Origin: Azorhizobium sp965227945
GTDB lineage: Bacteria; Pseudomonadota; Alphaproteobacteria; Rhizobiales; Xanthobacteraceae
DNA: 64,000 nucleotides
Direction: 5' to 3'
Assembly (NCBI GenBank): GCA_965227945.1
Contig: CBDDGQ010000006.1
Span: forward strand, 2,976,001 to 3,040,000
Positions 40,815-49,575 of this stretch are shown here, piece after piece. The translations under genes and the position numbers were made by a program. The stretch's first letter is position 1. Every line of letters begins with the position of its first letter. Under the pieces are notes generated by a model. That model worked only from the letters and a program-made list of their open reading frames with translations, did not search any database and was not told where the DNA came from.

Positions 40815-40937
40815 TTGCATGCAATTTGATGATTTTGCCTATTGGTTATGCATATGTGCCCGGCTGGCGTCCTGTGTTGCTTCCACATGAATGACGTAAG
40901 TATCTAAAAAATAATAATATTATAAAAGTCGTATGCA
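40815..40937. promoter_or_regulatory. Cluster of TGCATGCA-type palindromes upstream of the ABC operon
   Basis: In an AT-rich stretch unusual for this window lie TTGCATGCAA (40815-40824, a perfect palindrome), TATGCATA (40847-40854, perfect) and a TATGCA half-site (40932-40937). Such short palindromes are typical of FCD-type GntR operators, and a gene of that family ends the operon. The same half-sites recur upstream of the allophanate hydrolase gene at 62524-62540. Confidence 0.5.
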
Positions 40938-40939
40938 CG

Positions 40940-40955
40940 TGGCACGGGGCTTGAA
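40940..40955 (+). promoter_or_regulatory. Candidate sigma-54 promoter of the ABC operon
   Basis: TGGCACG (-24 region, full match to the consensus) is followed after GGGC by TTGAA, one base off the TTGCA/TTGCT -12 element. Spacing fits sigma-54, and the start of the binding-protein gene is about 39 nt downstream. The missing C of the -12 GC is a real weakness. I saw no clear NtrC site. Confidence 0.35.
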
Positions 40956-40993
40956 TAGCTCAGCAGGATTTTCGCCAGAGCGGGACCCTGCCC

Positions 40994-42607
40994 ATGAATC
41001 GCCGTGAGTTCCTGACGTCCACCACCGCCACTGCTGCCGCTGCGGTGGCGGCGCCCGCCGTGTTCTCCCCGGCCAAGGCGCAGGCCCGGAACGAGACGCT
41101 CCTCATCGTCTCCGAAAGCGGGCCGAACAATCTCGACATCCACGGCGTGGGCACCAATGTGCCGGGCTATGAGGCCAGCTGGAACTGTTACGACCGCCTC
41201 ATCACTCACCCCATGAAAGAGGTGAACGGCACCCCTTATTATGACCGCGACAAGTTCCAGGGCGAACTGGCCGAAGACATGAGCATCGGCGACATGTCGG
41301 TGACGTTCAAGCTCAAGAAGGACGCCACCTTCCAGGACGGCACCCCGGTGACCGCCAAGGACGTGAAATGGTCGCTGGACCGGGCGGTCACCGTGGGCGG
41401 CTTCCCCACCTTCCAGATGAAGGCGGGCTCGCTGGAGAAGCCGGAGCAGTTCGTGGTGGTGGATGACCGCACCGTGCGGGTGGACTTCATCCGCAAGGAC
41501 CGCCTCACCATTCCCGATCTGGCGGTGATCGTGCCTTGCGTCATCAATTCCGAGCTGGTGAAGAAGAATGCCACCGCCCAGGACCCCTGGGGCCTGGAAT
41601 ATACCAAGCAGAACACCGCCGGTTCCGGCGCCTATCGGGTGACCAAGTGGACCCCGGGCACCGAAGTGGTGTTCGAGCGCTTCGACAATTGGAAGGGCGG
41701 TCCGCTGCCCAAGGTGAAGCGGGTGATCTGGCGCATGGTGCCCTCCGCCGGCAACCGCCGGGCGCTGCTCGAGCGGGGCGATGCGGACATCTCCTACGAT
41801 CTGCCCAACAAGGATTTCGTGGAGCTGAAGGAGAACGGCAAGCTCACCATCATCTCCACGCCCTATTCCAACGGCGTCCAGTACATCGGCATGAACGTCA
41901 AGAAGCCCCCCTTCGACAATCCGAAGGTGCGACAGGCCATCGCCTACGCCATTCCCTACCAGAAGATCATGGATGCGGTGCTGTTCGGCCTTGCCAAGCC
42001 GATGTTCGGCGCCCCCGCCGATGCCCAGACCCAGGTGGCGTGGCCGCAGCCGGACAAATACACCACCGACATCGCCAAGGCCAAGCAGCTGCTGGCGGAG
42101 GCCGGCCATCCGGACGGCTTCGAGACCACCATCTCCTTCGATCTCGGGTTTGCCGGCATCAACGAGCCCTTGTGCATCCTGCTGCAGGAAAGCCTGGCGC
42201 AGATCGGCATCAAGTCCACCATCAACAAGATCCCCGGCGCCAACTGGCGCACCGAGCTGAACAAGAAGGAGCTGCCGCTCTTCACCAACGTGTTTTCCGG
42301 CTGGCTGGACTATCCGGAATACTTCTTCTTCTGGTGCTATCACGGCTCCAATTCGGTGTTCAACACGCCCAGCTACCAGTCCGCGGCCATGGATCAGTTC
42401 ATCGACGGCGCCCGCGCCGCCGCCGCCACTGGCGACAAGGCCGCCTATGATGCGGACGTGAAGGGCATGGTGGACCTGGCCTTCGCGGACGTGCCGCGCG
42501 CCCCCCTGTTCCAGCCCTATGTGAACGTGGCCATGCAGAAGAACATCACCGGCTACGAATACTGGTTCCACCGGCGGCTGGACTACCGCGCCCTCGTCAA
42601 GGGCTGA
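40994..42607 (+). CDS. ABC transporter substrate-binding protein, peptide/nickel family (DppA-like)
   Basis: 537 aa periplasmic family 5 binding protein. Twin-arginine-like signal (MNRREFLTSTTATAAAAV, cleavage near AKAQ). Family blocks include TFKLKKDATFQDGTPVTAKDVKWSLDRA split across residues about 95-135, and later VRQAIAYAIPYQKIMDAVLFGLAKP. Followed by two permeases and a double ATPase. Ligand is unknown; linkage with atzG-E-H homologues suggests a ureido compound or related N source rather than peptides. Confidence 0.9.
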   Translation: MNRREFLTSTTATAAAAVAAPAVFSPAKAQARNETLLIVSESGPNNLDIHGVGTNVPGYEASWNCYDRLITHPMKEVNGTPYYDRDKFQGELAEDMSIGDMSVTFKLKKDATFQDGTPVTAKDVKWSLDRAVTVGGFPTFQMKAGSLEKPEQFVVVDDRTVRVDFIRKDRLTIPDLAVIVPCVINSELVKKNATAQDPWGLEYTKQNTAGSGAYRVTKWTPGTEVVFERFDNWKGGPLPKVKRVIWRMVPSAGNRRALLERGDADISYDLPNKDFVELKENGKLTIISTPYSNGVQYIGMNVKKPPFDNPKVRQAIAYAIPYQKIMDAVLFGLAKPMFGAPADAQTQVAWPQPDKYTTDIAKAKQLLAEAGHPDGFETTISFDLGFAGINEPLCILLQESLAQIGIKSTINKIPGANWRTELNKKELPLFTNVFSGWLDYPEYFFFWCYHGSNSVFNTPSYQSAAMDQFIDGARAAAATGDKAAYDADVKGMVDLAFADVPRAPLFQPYVNVAMQKNITGYEYWFHRRLDYRALVKG

Positions 42608-42620
42608 CGGCACGAACCTT

Positions 42621-42688
42621 GCTGTTCCTGCGGGGGAACAGCGGGGGAGGGCCGGCCGGCGGACGCATCCCTAACCGCCGGCTGGCCC
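42621..42688 (+). other. Two tandem hairpins between binding-protein and permease genes
   Basis: First hairpin: GCTGTTCC (42621-42628) / GGAACAGC (42635-42642). Second: GGGCCGGCCGGCGG (42649-42662) / CCGCCGGCTGGCCC (42675-42688), perfect except for one G-U pair. They begin 14 nt after the stop. In ABC operons, such structures commonly protect the binding-protein mRNA and lower permease expression; that role is inferred here. Confidence 0.6.
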
Positions 42689-42805
42689 GACACACACGAG
42701 AACCGTCCTGCCGCCGGGCGTGCCCGGGCGGCGGCGAGGAACATGCAGGGGTGGCAGGCGCAAAGGCTGCCAGGACAACAGGCCGCCACAGAAGAGGAGG
42801 GTGCC

Positions 42806-43819
42806 GTGCTGAAGCTGATCGCGAGCCGTCTCGCCACCGCCGTGCCGAGTCTCATCGGGGTGGTGATCGTCACCTTCCTGCTGACGCGGGTGCTGCCGGG
42901 CGACACGGCTGCCTATTTTGCAGGCCCCGCCGCCACGCCGCAGGCCATTGCCGAGATCAAGACCAAGCTCGGCCTCGACAAGCCGCTGCCGGTGCAATTC
43001 GTGGATTATGTCTCGGCCCTGGCCAAGGGGGACCTGGGCAGTTCGCTCTCCACCGGCCAGTCGGTGGCCCATGAGATCGCCACCCGCCTGCCGGCCTCCG
43101 CAGAGCTCACCTTGTCCGGCCTCATCGTCGCCCTGCTGATCGCGGTGCCGTTCGGCATTGCCGCGGCGGTGAAGCAGGGCTCGTGGATCGACCATGCCTG
43201 CCGCCTCATCACCACGGCGGGGGTGTCGCTGCCGGTGTTCTTTACCGGTCTGCTGCTGGTCTATGTGTTCTATTTCAAGCTGGGCTGGGCGCCGGCCCCC
43301 CTGGGGCGGCTGGACGTGTTCTTCACCGCGCCCGACACGGTGACCGGCTTCTATCTGATCGACAGCCTGATCGCCCGCGACCTGGAGACCTTCCGCGCCG
43401 CCGCCGCGCAACTGGTGGTGCCGACGCTGACGCTGGCGATCTTCGCACTCGCCCCGATCGCCCGCATCACCCGCGCCTCCATGCTGCAGGTGCTGTCCTC
43501 GGAGTTTGTGCGCACGGCCCGCGCGGCGGGGCTGACCTCGCGCACGGTGATCCTCACCTATGCCTTCCGCAATGCCATGCTGCCCGTGGTGACCACGCTG
43601 GGCATGGTGTTCTCCTTCCTGCTGGGCGCCAATGTGCTGGTGGAGAAGGTGTTCGCCTGGCCGGGCATCGGCTCATACGCGGTGGAGGCGCTCATCACCT
43701 CCGATTTCGCGCCGGTGCAGGGTTTCGTCCTGGCCATGGCAGTTCTTTACGTCGCCCTCAATCTGGTGATCGATCTCGCTTATGGCGTCATCGATCCGCG
43801 CGCGCGGAGTGAAGCATGA
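42806..43819 (+). CDS. ABC transporter permease (DppB-like)
   Basis: 337 aa with about six membrane segments. Family features: TFLLTRVLPGD at the N-terminus and the EAA-type loop FVRTARAAGLTSRTVILTYAFRNAMLP. GTG 42806 is preceded by GAGGAGGG; the frame extends further upstream without family similarity. The stop overlaps the next permease by 4 nt. Confidence 0.92.
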   Translation: MLKLIASRLATAVPSLIGVVIVTFLLTRVLPGDTAAYFAGPAATPQAIAEIKTKLGLDKPLPVQFVDYVSALAKGDLGSSLSTGQSVAHEIATRLPASAELTLSGLIVALLIAVPFGIAAAVKQGSWIDHACRLITTAGVSLPVFFTGLLLVYVFYFKLGWAPAPLGRLDVFFTAPDTVTGFYLIDSLIARDLETFRAAAAQLVVPTLTLAIFALAPIARITRASMLQVLSSEFVRTARAAGLTSRTVILTYAFRNAMLPVVTTLGMVFSFLLGANVLVEKVFAWPGIGSYAVEALITSDFAPVQGFVLAMAVLYVALNLVIDLAYGVIDPRARSEA

Positions 43820-44709
43820 CCCTCGCCAATCCGCTCGCGCCCCGCGCACCCGCCTCCAGCGGTCTTCTCGCCACCCTCAAGCACGCCCGCTATGTGATCT
43901 CGGACAATCCGGTCACCGGGCTCGCCTTCTTCATGCTGCTGGTGCTGGTGCTGGCGGCGCTCATCGGCCCCTTCGTCGTGCCCTATGATCCCTTGGCCTC
44001 GGACACGATGTCGGCGCTGAAGCCGCCGTCCGCCGCCCATTGGTTCGGCACCGATCAACTGGGCCGGGACATCTTCTCCCGCGTGGTGGTGGCCACCCGC
44101 CTCGACATGGCCATTGCGGTGTTCTCGGTGGCTCTGGTGTTCGCCGCCGGCGGCATCGCCGGCATTGCGGCGGGCTTCTTCGGGGGGTGGACCGACCGCA
44201 TCGTCGGGCGCATCTGCGACACCATCATGGCTTTCCCCCTGTTCGTGCTGGCCATGGGCATCGTGGCGGCGCTGGGCAATACGGTGACCAACATCGTCAT
44301 TGCCACCGCCATCATCAATTTCCCGCTCTATGCCCGTGTCGCCCGCTCGGAAGCGGCGATCCGCCGACAGGCGGGTTTCGTGCAGGCGGCCCGGCTCACC
44401 GGCAACAGCGAGTGGCGCATCCTGCTCACCCAGATCCTGCCCAACATCCTGCCCATCATGATGGTGCAGATGTCGCTGACCATGGGCTATGCCATCCTCA
44501 ATGCCGCGGGCCTGTCCTTCATCGGCCTCGGCGTACGCCCGCCCACCTCCGAATGGGGGATCATGGTGGCGGAGGGGGCGACCTTCATCGTTTCCGGCGA
44601 GTGGTGGATCGCCTTGTTTCCGGGCCTCGCCCTGATGTTCGCCGTGTTCTGCTTCAACCTGCTGGGTGACGGTCTGCGCGACATCGTCGATCCCCAGCGC
44701 CGCACGTGA
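43816..44709 (+). CDS. ABC transporter permease (DppC-like)
   Basis: 297 aa, about six membrane segments. Typical DppC features are HWFGTDQLGRDIFSRVVVATRLD after the first helix and the EAA loop FVQAARLTGNSEWRILLTQILPNILP. Forms the channel with the DppB-like partner. Confidence 0.93.
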   Translation: MTLANPLAPRAPASSGLLATLKHARYVISDNPVTGLAFFMLLVLVLAALIGPFVVPYDPLASDTMSALKPPSAAHWFGTDQLGRDIFSRVVVATRLDMAIAVFSVALVFAAGGIAGIAAGFFGGWTDRIVGRICDTIMAFPLFVLAMGIVAALGNTVTNIVIATAIINFPLYARVARSEAAIRRQAGFVQAARLTGNSEWRILLTQILPNILPIMMVQMSLTMGYAILNAAGLSFIGLGVRPPTSEWGIMVAEGATFIVSGEWWIALFPGLALMFAVFCFNLLGDGLRDIVDPQRRT

Positions 44710-44720
44710 GGACCACACCC

Positions 44721-46499
44721 ATGCACGGCGTCATTGATCCAGAGATCACTTCGCTCGCCCCGGTGGAGGAAGCGCACGGCCCGCTGCTGCAGGTGCAGGA
44801 CCTCACGGTGGAGTTCGCCACCCGGCGCGGCATCGTCAAGGCGGTGGAGAAGGTCAACCTCACGGTCGCCAAGGGCGAGACCCTGGGCATCGTGGGCGAG
44901 AGCGGCTCGGGCAAGTCGGTCACCTCCTACACGGTGATGCGCATCCTCGACCGCGCCGGGCGCATTGCGGAAGGCTCCATCTCCTTTTCCGGCATCGATG
45001 TGGCCCATGCCCCCGAGCGCGAGATGCGCGACCTGCGCGGGCGCGAAATGTCGATGATCTTCCAGAACCCGCGCGCCGCGCTGAACCCGATCCGCAAGGT
45101 CGGCCACCAGATCGGCGACGTTTTGCTCCAGCACGTCCAGGCCCAGCCGGGCAATGTGAAGGAGAAGGTGATCGACATCCTCAACCAGGTGCGCATCGCC
45201 CGGCCGGAGGAACGCTACCACGCCTATCCGTTCGAACTCTCCGGCGGCATGTGCCAGCGCATCGTCATCGCGCTCGCCTTGGCCTGCCGGCCGCAACTGC
45301 TGATCGCGGATGAGCCCACCACCGGCCTCGACGTCACCACCCAGAAGGCGGTGATGGATCTGGTGACGGAACTGACCCGGGCGCGGGGCATGTCCACCTT
45401 GCTCATCACCCATGATCTGGGCCTTGCCGCCACCTATTGCGACACGGTGATGGTGATGGAGAAGGGCAAAGTGGTGGAAACCGCCCCCGCCGAGCAGATC
45501 TTCCGCAATCCCCAGCACCCCTACACCCGCAAATTGATGCGGGCGACACCCCGCCCCGGCATCACCCTGCGCGATCTCCTGCCCGAGGAGGAGGCCGCCA
45601 AGCTCCCCGCGCGCTCCGCCGCCGCCATCGCCACCCAGGCCGCGGAGGCGGCCGCTGGTGAGCCGCTGCTCAAGGTGGAGAATTTGCTCAAGGAATATCC
45701 CCGCCAGGGTGCGCCCACCGCGATGCTGGCAGGCCTGTTCGGCAAGAAGGCCCCGGCGGAGGACAGCATCTTCCGCGCGGTGGACGGCATCTCGTTCGAG
45801 GTGAAGAAGGGTGAGAGCGTGGGCCTCGTGGGCGAGAGCGGCTGCGGCAAGTCCACCACCTCGACCATCGTCATGCGGCTGATCGATGCCACCGCCGGGC
45901 GCATCACCTTCGATGGCACCGATATCGGCGCCATCCCGGCGCGGGAATTCGCCCACCACCCCATCCGCCGCCGCATCCAGATGGTGTTCCAGGATCCGAC
46001 CGAAAGCCTCAACCCGCGCTATACGGCGGAACGGGCCATCGCCGACCCGCTGCTGCGCATGGGCAACATGGGCAGTTTCGGCGGCGGCAGCGCGCTGCGG
46101 GCCAAGGTGGAGGAACTGGCGGCCATGGTCGGCCTGCCGGCGGACCTGCTGGACCGGTTTCCCCACCAGCTTTCCGGCGGCCAGAAGGCGCGCGTGGGCA
46201 TCGCCCGCGCCATCGCCCTGAAGCCGGATCTGGTGATCCTGGACGAACCCACCGCGGCGCTGGACGTGTCGGTGCAGGCGGTGGTGCTCAACCTGCTGGA
46301 GGAACTTAAGCAGACGCTGGGCATGAGCTATCTGTTCGTGTCCCACGATTTGCATGTGGTGCGGCTGTTGTGCGACCGCGTCATCGTCATGCGCCAGGGC
46401 CGGGTGGTGGAGGAGGGCACCTCCGAACAGGTGCTGGAAGCGCCGAAGGATGCCTATACCCGCGAACTGATCGCTGCCATTCCCCATCCGCCCGTGTGA
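44721..46499 (+). CDS. ABC transporter ATP-binding protein, two ATPase domains fused
   Basis: About 592 aa. DppD-like and DppF-like ATPases in one chain. Domain 1 (about 20-270): Walker A GESGSGKS, signature LSGGMCQR, Walker B LLIADEPTTGLD. Domain 2 (about 310-590): Walker A GESGCGKS, signature LSGGQKAR, Walker B LVILDEPTAALD. ATG 44721 has GAGG nine nt upstream; a GTG at 44706 overlapping the previous stop is possible. Both catalytic sets are intact. Confidence 0.93.
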   Translation: MHGVIDPEITSLAPVEEAHGPLLQVQDLTVEFATRRGIVKAVEKVNLTVAKGETLGIVGESGSGKSVTSYTVMRILDRAGRIAEGSISFSGIDVAHAPEREMRDLRGREMSMIFQNPRAALNPIRKVGHQIGDVLLQHVQAQPGNVKEKVIDILNQVRIARPEERYHAYPFELSGGMCQRIVIALALACRPQLLIADEPTTGLDVTTQKAVMDLVTELTRARGMSTLLITHDLGLAATYCDTVMVMEKGKVVETAPAEQIFRNPQHPYTRKLMRATPRPGITLRDLLPEEEAAKLPARSAAAIATQAAEAAAGEPLLKVENLLKEYPRQGAPTAMLAGLFGKKAPAEDSIFRAVDGISFEVKKGESVGLVGESGCGKSTTSTIVMRLIDATAGRITFDGTDIGAIPAREFAHHPIRRRIQMVFQDPTESLNPRYTAERAIADPLLRMGNMGSFGGGSALRAKVEELAAMVGLPADLLDRFPHQLSGGQKARVGIARAIALKPDLVILDEPTAALDVSVQAVVLNLLEELKQTLGMSYLFVSHDLHVVRLLCDRVIVMRQGRVVEEGTSEQVLEAPKDAYTRELIAAIPHPPV

Positions 46500-46507
46500 G
46501 GCTCGTC

Positions 46508-46723
46508 ATGGCTCAAGACCCGTCCGATCCAATCCCGCCCGCCGGCGATGACGCGCTGGCGGCACTGCTGTCGGGCAGCGTCGCGGCCTTCGGCGTGCCG
46601 CTGGAAGATGCCTGGCGCATCGAGGCGCTGTCCTATCTGCGCAGCATTGCGGATTCCGCCCATCTGGTGCTGTCGCTGGACCTGGGTGACGAGTGCGACC
46701 CCGCCGCGGTGTTCCGGGCATGA
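46508..46723 (+). CDS. atzG: AtzG-like small subunit (DUF4089)
   Basis: 71 aa. Helical protein with GVPLEDAWRIEALSYLRSIADSA, matching the AtzG/HpxX family, which forms a complex with and is needed for stability of the amidase AtzE. Its length and position before an AtzE-type amidase match. Its ATG is 8 nt after the ABC ATPase stop; the stop overlaps the amidase start as ATGA. Confidence 0.8.
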   Translation: MAQDPSDPIPPAGDDALAALLSGSVAAFGVPLEDAWRIEALSYLRSIADSAHLVLSLDLGDECDPAAVFRA

Positions 46724-48138
46724 GCGCCATGCCCACCCCTGAGGCCACCCGCCTCGCCACCGCACCCGCTGCCGAGATCGCCGCCGCGGTCGCCAGCGGG
46801 ACAGTGACCGCCCGCGCGGTCACCGAGGCCAGCCTGGCCCGCGTCGAAGTGCTGGACCACACGGTGAATGCCTTCACCGACGTGGTCTCGGCCCGCGCCC
46901 GCGCCACGGCGGATGCGCTCGATGCCCGCCGCGCGGCGGGCGAGGACATCGGCCCGTTGGCGGGCGTGCCGTTCGCGGTGAAGAATCTGTTCGATATCGC
47001 CGGCCTGCCCACCCGCGCCGGCTCGAAGATCAACCGGGAGCTGCCGCCCGCGCCCCGCGACGCGGCGCTGGTGGAGAAGATGGAGGCGGCCGGCGCCGTG
47101 TTGGTGGGCGGGCTGAACATGGGCGAATACGCCTATGATTTCACCGGCGAGAACGTCCATGACGGCGCCTCCCGCAATCCGCACGACCTTGACCATATGT
47201 CGGGCGGCTCGTCCGGCGGGTCCGGATCGGCCATCGCCGCCGGCCTGGTGCCGCTGGCGCTGGGGTCGGATACCAACGGCTCCATCCGCGTGCCGTCGTC
47301 CTTGTGCGGCATCTTCGGGCTGAAGCCCACTTATGGCCGGCTGTCGCGCGCGCGCTCCTTCCCCTTCGTCTCGGCTTTGGATCATCTGGGGCCGTTCGCC
47401 CGCACCGTGGGCGACCTGGCGCTGGCCTATGACGCCATGCTGGGCCTGGATGGCGACGATCCGGTCCAGGCGAACCGGCCGGTCGCCCCGGTGACCGGCA
47501 CCTTGAATGCGGGCGTCGCCGACCTGCGCATCGCCATCGCCGGCGGCTATTTCCGCACCAAGGGCATGCCGGAGGCCTTCGCCGCGGTGGATCATGTGGC
47601 CAAGGCTCTCGGCGTCACCCGCACCGTGGACATTCCCGATGCCGCCCGCGCCCGCGCCGCCGCCTACATCATCACCGCCGCCGAGGGGGCCAGCCTGCAT
47701 GCGGGCCGCCTCCACACGCGGCCGCAGGATTTCGACCCGGCGGTGCGCGATCGGCTGATCGCCGGCCTCGCCATTCCCGCCGCCTGGGTGGCGGGGGCGC
47801 AGCGCTTCCGCCGCCATTTCCAGGCGCAGATGCGGGCACTGTTCCAGGAGGTGGACGTGCTGCTGGCCCCCTCCACCCCCTGCCGGGCGCCGCGCCTGGG
47901 GCAGGCGACGTTCGAACTGGATGGGGAGACCCTGCTGGTGCGGCCGAACCTCGGTCTTTATACCCAGCCCATCTCCTTCATCGGCCTGCCGGTGGCGGCG
48001 GTGCCGGTGTGGCTGGACGAGGGCCTGCCCATCGGAGTGCAGGTGATCGCCCCGCCGTGGCGCGAGGATCTCGCCTTGCGGGTGGCCCGGTCTCTGGAGG
48101 CCAGCGGCGCGGTGCGGGCGCCGGTGGCGAAATTGTAG
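46720..48138 (+). CDS. atzE: AtzE-family amidase (1-carboxybiuret hydrolase/HpxY type)
   Basis: 472 aa amidase-signature enzyme. Catalytic set: K88 (VPFAVKNLF), S164/S165 in MSGGSSGGSGS, and S188 in SDTNGSIRVPSS. The N in DTNGS replaces the usual G and is characteristic of the AtzE branch. AtzE with AtzG deaminates 1-carboxybiuret to allophanate-level products in cyanuric acid degradation; close homologues (HpxY) sit in purine/oxalurate clusters. The ABC importer and atzG/atzH neighbours support an N-scavenging role; which substrate applies here is not resolved. Confidence 0.85.
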   Translation: MSAMPTPEATRLATAPAAEIAAAVASGTVTARAVTEASLARVEVLDHTVNAFTDVVSARARATADALDARRAAGEDIGPLAGVPFAVKNLFDIAGLPTRAGSKINRELPPAPRDAALVEKMEAAGAVLVGGLNMGEYAYDFTGENVHDGASRNPHDLDHMSGGSSGGSGSAIAAGLVPLALGSDTNGSIRVPSSLCGIFGLKPTYGRLSRARSFPFVSALDHLGPFARTVGDLALAYDAMLGLDGDDPVQANRPVAPVTGTLNAGVADLRIAIAGGYFRTKGMPEAFAAVDHVAKALGVTRTVDIPDAARARAAAYIITAAEGASLHAGRLHTRPQDFDPAVRDRLIAGLAIPAAWVAGAQRFRRHFQAQMRALFQEVDVLLAPSTPCRAPRLGQATFELDGETLLVRPNLGLYTQPISFIGLPVAAVPVWLDEGLPIGVQVIAPPWREDLALRVARSLEASGAVRAPVAKL

Positions 48139-48146
48139 GAGCGCGC

Positions 48147-48536
48147 GTGCAGATCAACGATCCGGTCGCCTTGGCCGAAATGGAAGCCGCCTTCGCCCGC
48201 TATGAGGCGGCCCTGGTGTCCAATGACGTGGACACGCTGGACGATTTGTTCTGGGACGATGCCCGCACCATTCGCTACGGCGGCGGCGAGAACCTCTACG
48301 GCATTGCGGAGATTCGGGCGTTTCGGGCGGCGCGCCCGGCGCAGGGGCTTGCGCGGACCTTGGGCCAGACCGTCATCACCACCTTCGGCCGCGACTTTGC
48401 CACCGCCTCCACCCTGTTCACTCGCGCTGGTGCGCCCGGCCGCAGCGGCCGCCAGCAGCAGAGCTGGGTGCGCTTTCCCAATGGCTGGAAGGTGGTCGCC
48501 GCCCATGTGAGCGTCATCCCCGACTCCGCCTCCTGA
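48147..48536 (+). CDS. atzH: AtzH/HpxZ-like protein (DUF3225)
   Basis: 129 aa, SnoaL/NTF2-like fold. INDPVALAEMEAAFARYEAALVSNDVDTLDDLFW and TIRYGGGENLYGIAEIRAFRAAR identify the HpxZ/AtzH family. AtzH has been described as a dehydratase-like or deaminase partner in 1-carboxybiuret metabolism; HpxZ is named from oxalurate clusters. GTG 48147 follows AGGAGC. A strong hairpin follows the stop. Confidence 0.82.
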   Translation: MQINDPVALAEMEAAFARYEAALVSNDVDTLDDLFWDDARTIRYGGGENLYGIAEIRAFRAARPAQGLARTLGQTVITTFGRDFATASTLFTRAGAPGRSGRQQQSWVRFPNGWKVVAAHVSVIPDSAS

Positions 48537-48541
48537 CCTGA

Positions 48542-48578
48542 GGGGCATGGCGGATCCTCTCAGAGGACGCCATGCCCC
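48542..48578 (+). terminator. Strong hairpin after atzH
   Basis: GGGGCATGGCG (48542-48552) pairs perfectly with CGCCATGCCCC (48568-48578). Inside, TCCTCT (48555-48560) faces AGAGGA (48562-48567), with a 2-nt GA bulge. It starts 6 nt after the stop and lies before the GntR gene, so it probably ends or reduces transcription of the ABC-atzGEH operon. There is no T tract. Confidence 0.6.
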
Positions 48579-48620
48579 CGATATCCACCCCGCGAGAATC
48601 CCGGTAGCTTTTCAGGCGTC

Positions 48621-49331
48621 ATGTCGATTCCAGGTCCCCAGATCGTCACGGTCTCTCCGCCGCCCCGCCTCCGCCGCCGCGGTCCCATCCGGGCTGTGAC
48701 CCGCACCGAGGAATTGCGCCTGCAGATCGCCGACGACATCGTGCGCGGCCGCCTGGCGCCCGGCACCGCTTTGGAAGAGATGGAGGTGGCCAAGCGCTAC
48801 GGGGTGTCGCGCACCCCGGTGCGCGAGGTGATCCGGGATCTGGCGGCGTCCGGCCTGGTGGAGACCCGCCCCCACCGCAGCGCCCTGGTGGCCAAGCCTT
48901 CGCTGGACCGGCTGCGGGGCATGTTCGACGTGATGGCGGAACTGGAGGCGCTGTGCGCCGGGCTCTGCGCCGTCCACATGACCAAGGCCGAGCGCGGCCA
49001 GCTGGAAGCCATCCACGCCGAGCTGGCGGACCTCACCCGGCGCGGCGACGAGGCGCACTACACCTTTCTCAACGACCGTTTCCATACCTTCCTCTATGGC
49101 GGCGCGCACAATTCCTATCTGGCGGAGATCACCTTGGCCACGCGGGCGCGGCTGCAGCCGTTCCGACGCGCCCAATTCCGCACGCTAGGGCGCCTCGCCC
49201 TCTCCTATGCGGAACATGACGCCGTGGTGCAGGCCATCCTGCGCGGCGACAAGGGGGAGGCGGCGGCCACCATGCGCAGCCACATCCTCACCGTGGAAGT
49301 GGCCTACGAGCGGTACGCGGAGAGCGTGTAG
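48621..49331 (+). CDS. GntR-family regulator, FCD subgroup
   Basis: 236 aa. N-terminal winged helix (about 28-90: LRLQIADDIVRGRLAPGTALEEMEVAKRYGVSRTPVREVIRDL split by the turn) and C-terminal FCD all-helical ligand domain (MAELEALCAGLCAVHM, NDRFHTFLY, EHDAVVQAILRGDKGEAAATMRSHI). FCD domains usually bind small carboxylates or metabolites with a metal. Its place at the end of the atzGEH operon makes it the likely regulator of it. Confidence 0.9.
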   Translation: MSIPGPQIVTVSPPPRLRRRGPIRAVTRTEELRLQIADDIVRGRLAPGTALEEMEVAKRYGVSRTPVREVIRDLAASGLVETRPHRSALVAKPSLDRLRGMFDVMAELEALCAGLCAVHMTKAERGQLEAIHAELADLTRRGDEAHYTFLNDRFHTFLYGGAHNSYLAEITLATRARLQPFRRAQFRTLGRLALSYAEHDAVVQAILRGDKGEAAATMRSHILTVEVAYERYAESV

Positions 49332-49545
49332 CGGCCATCCTCCACCTCGCGTTCCGACCTAGGATTCGATCGGGGCACCCCTGTACCTGTGATGGCCCTG
49401 TTCCGGTTCCAGGCGCCGGGCGGAAAGGAATTGTTCATCTGCCAAGCTTCCATGGGGGCATTTGTCCCTACGGATGCCCTTCCGCTAGTTCCAGGCTTCG
49501 CCTAAAAGGGCACAGATCAAAGGACCGGTCATTCCTGATGGCGGT

Positions 49546-49570
49546 ATCCGACAGCCTTCGGGCTTCGGAT
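49546..49570 (+). promoter_or_regulatory. UUCG-capped hairpin just before a glycosyltransferase gene
   Basis: ATCCGA (49546-49551) pairs with TCGGAT (49565-49570), and AGCC (49553-49556) with GGCT (49561-49564) around the tetraloop TTCG, with one bulged C. It ends 5 nt before the ATG at 49576. It could control translation start, or end the transcript from upstream. Confidence 0.45.
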
Positions 49571-49575
49571 CGGGG

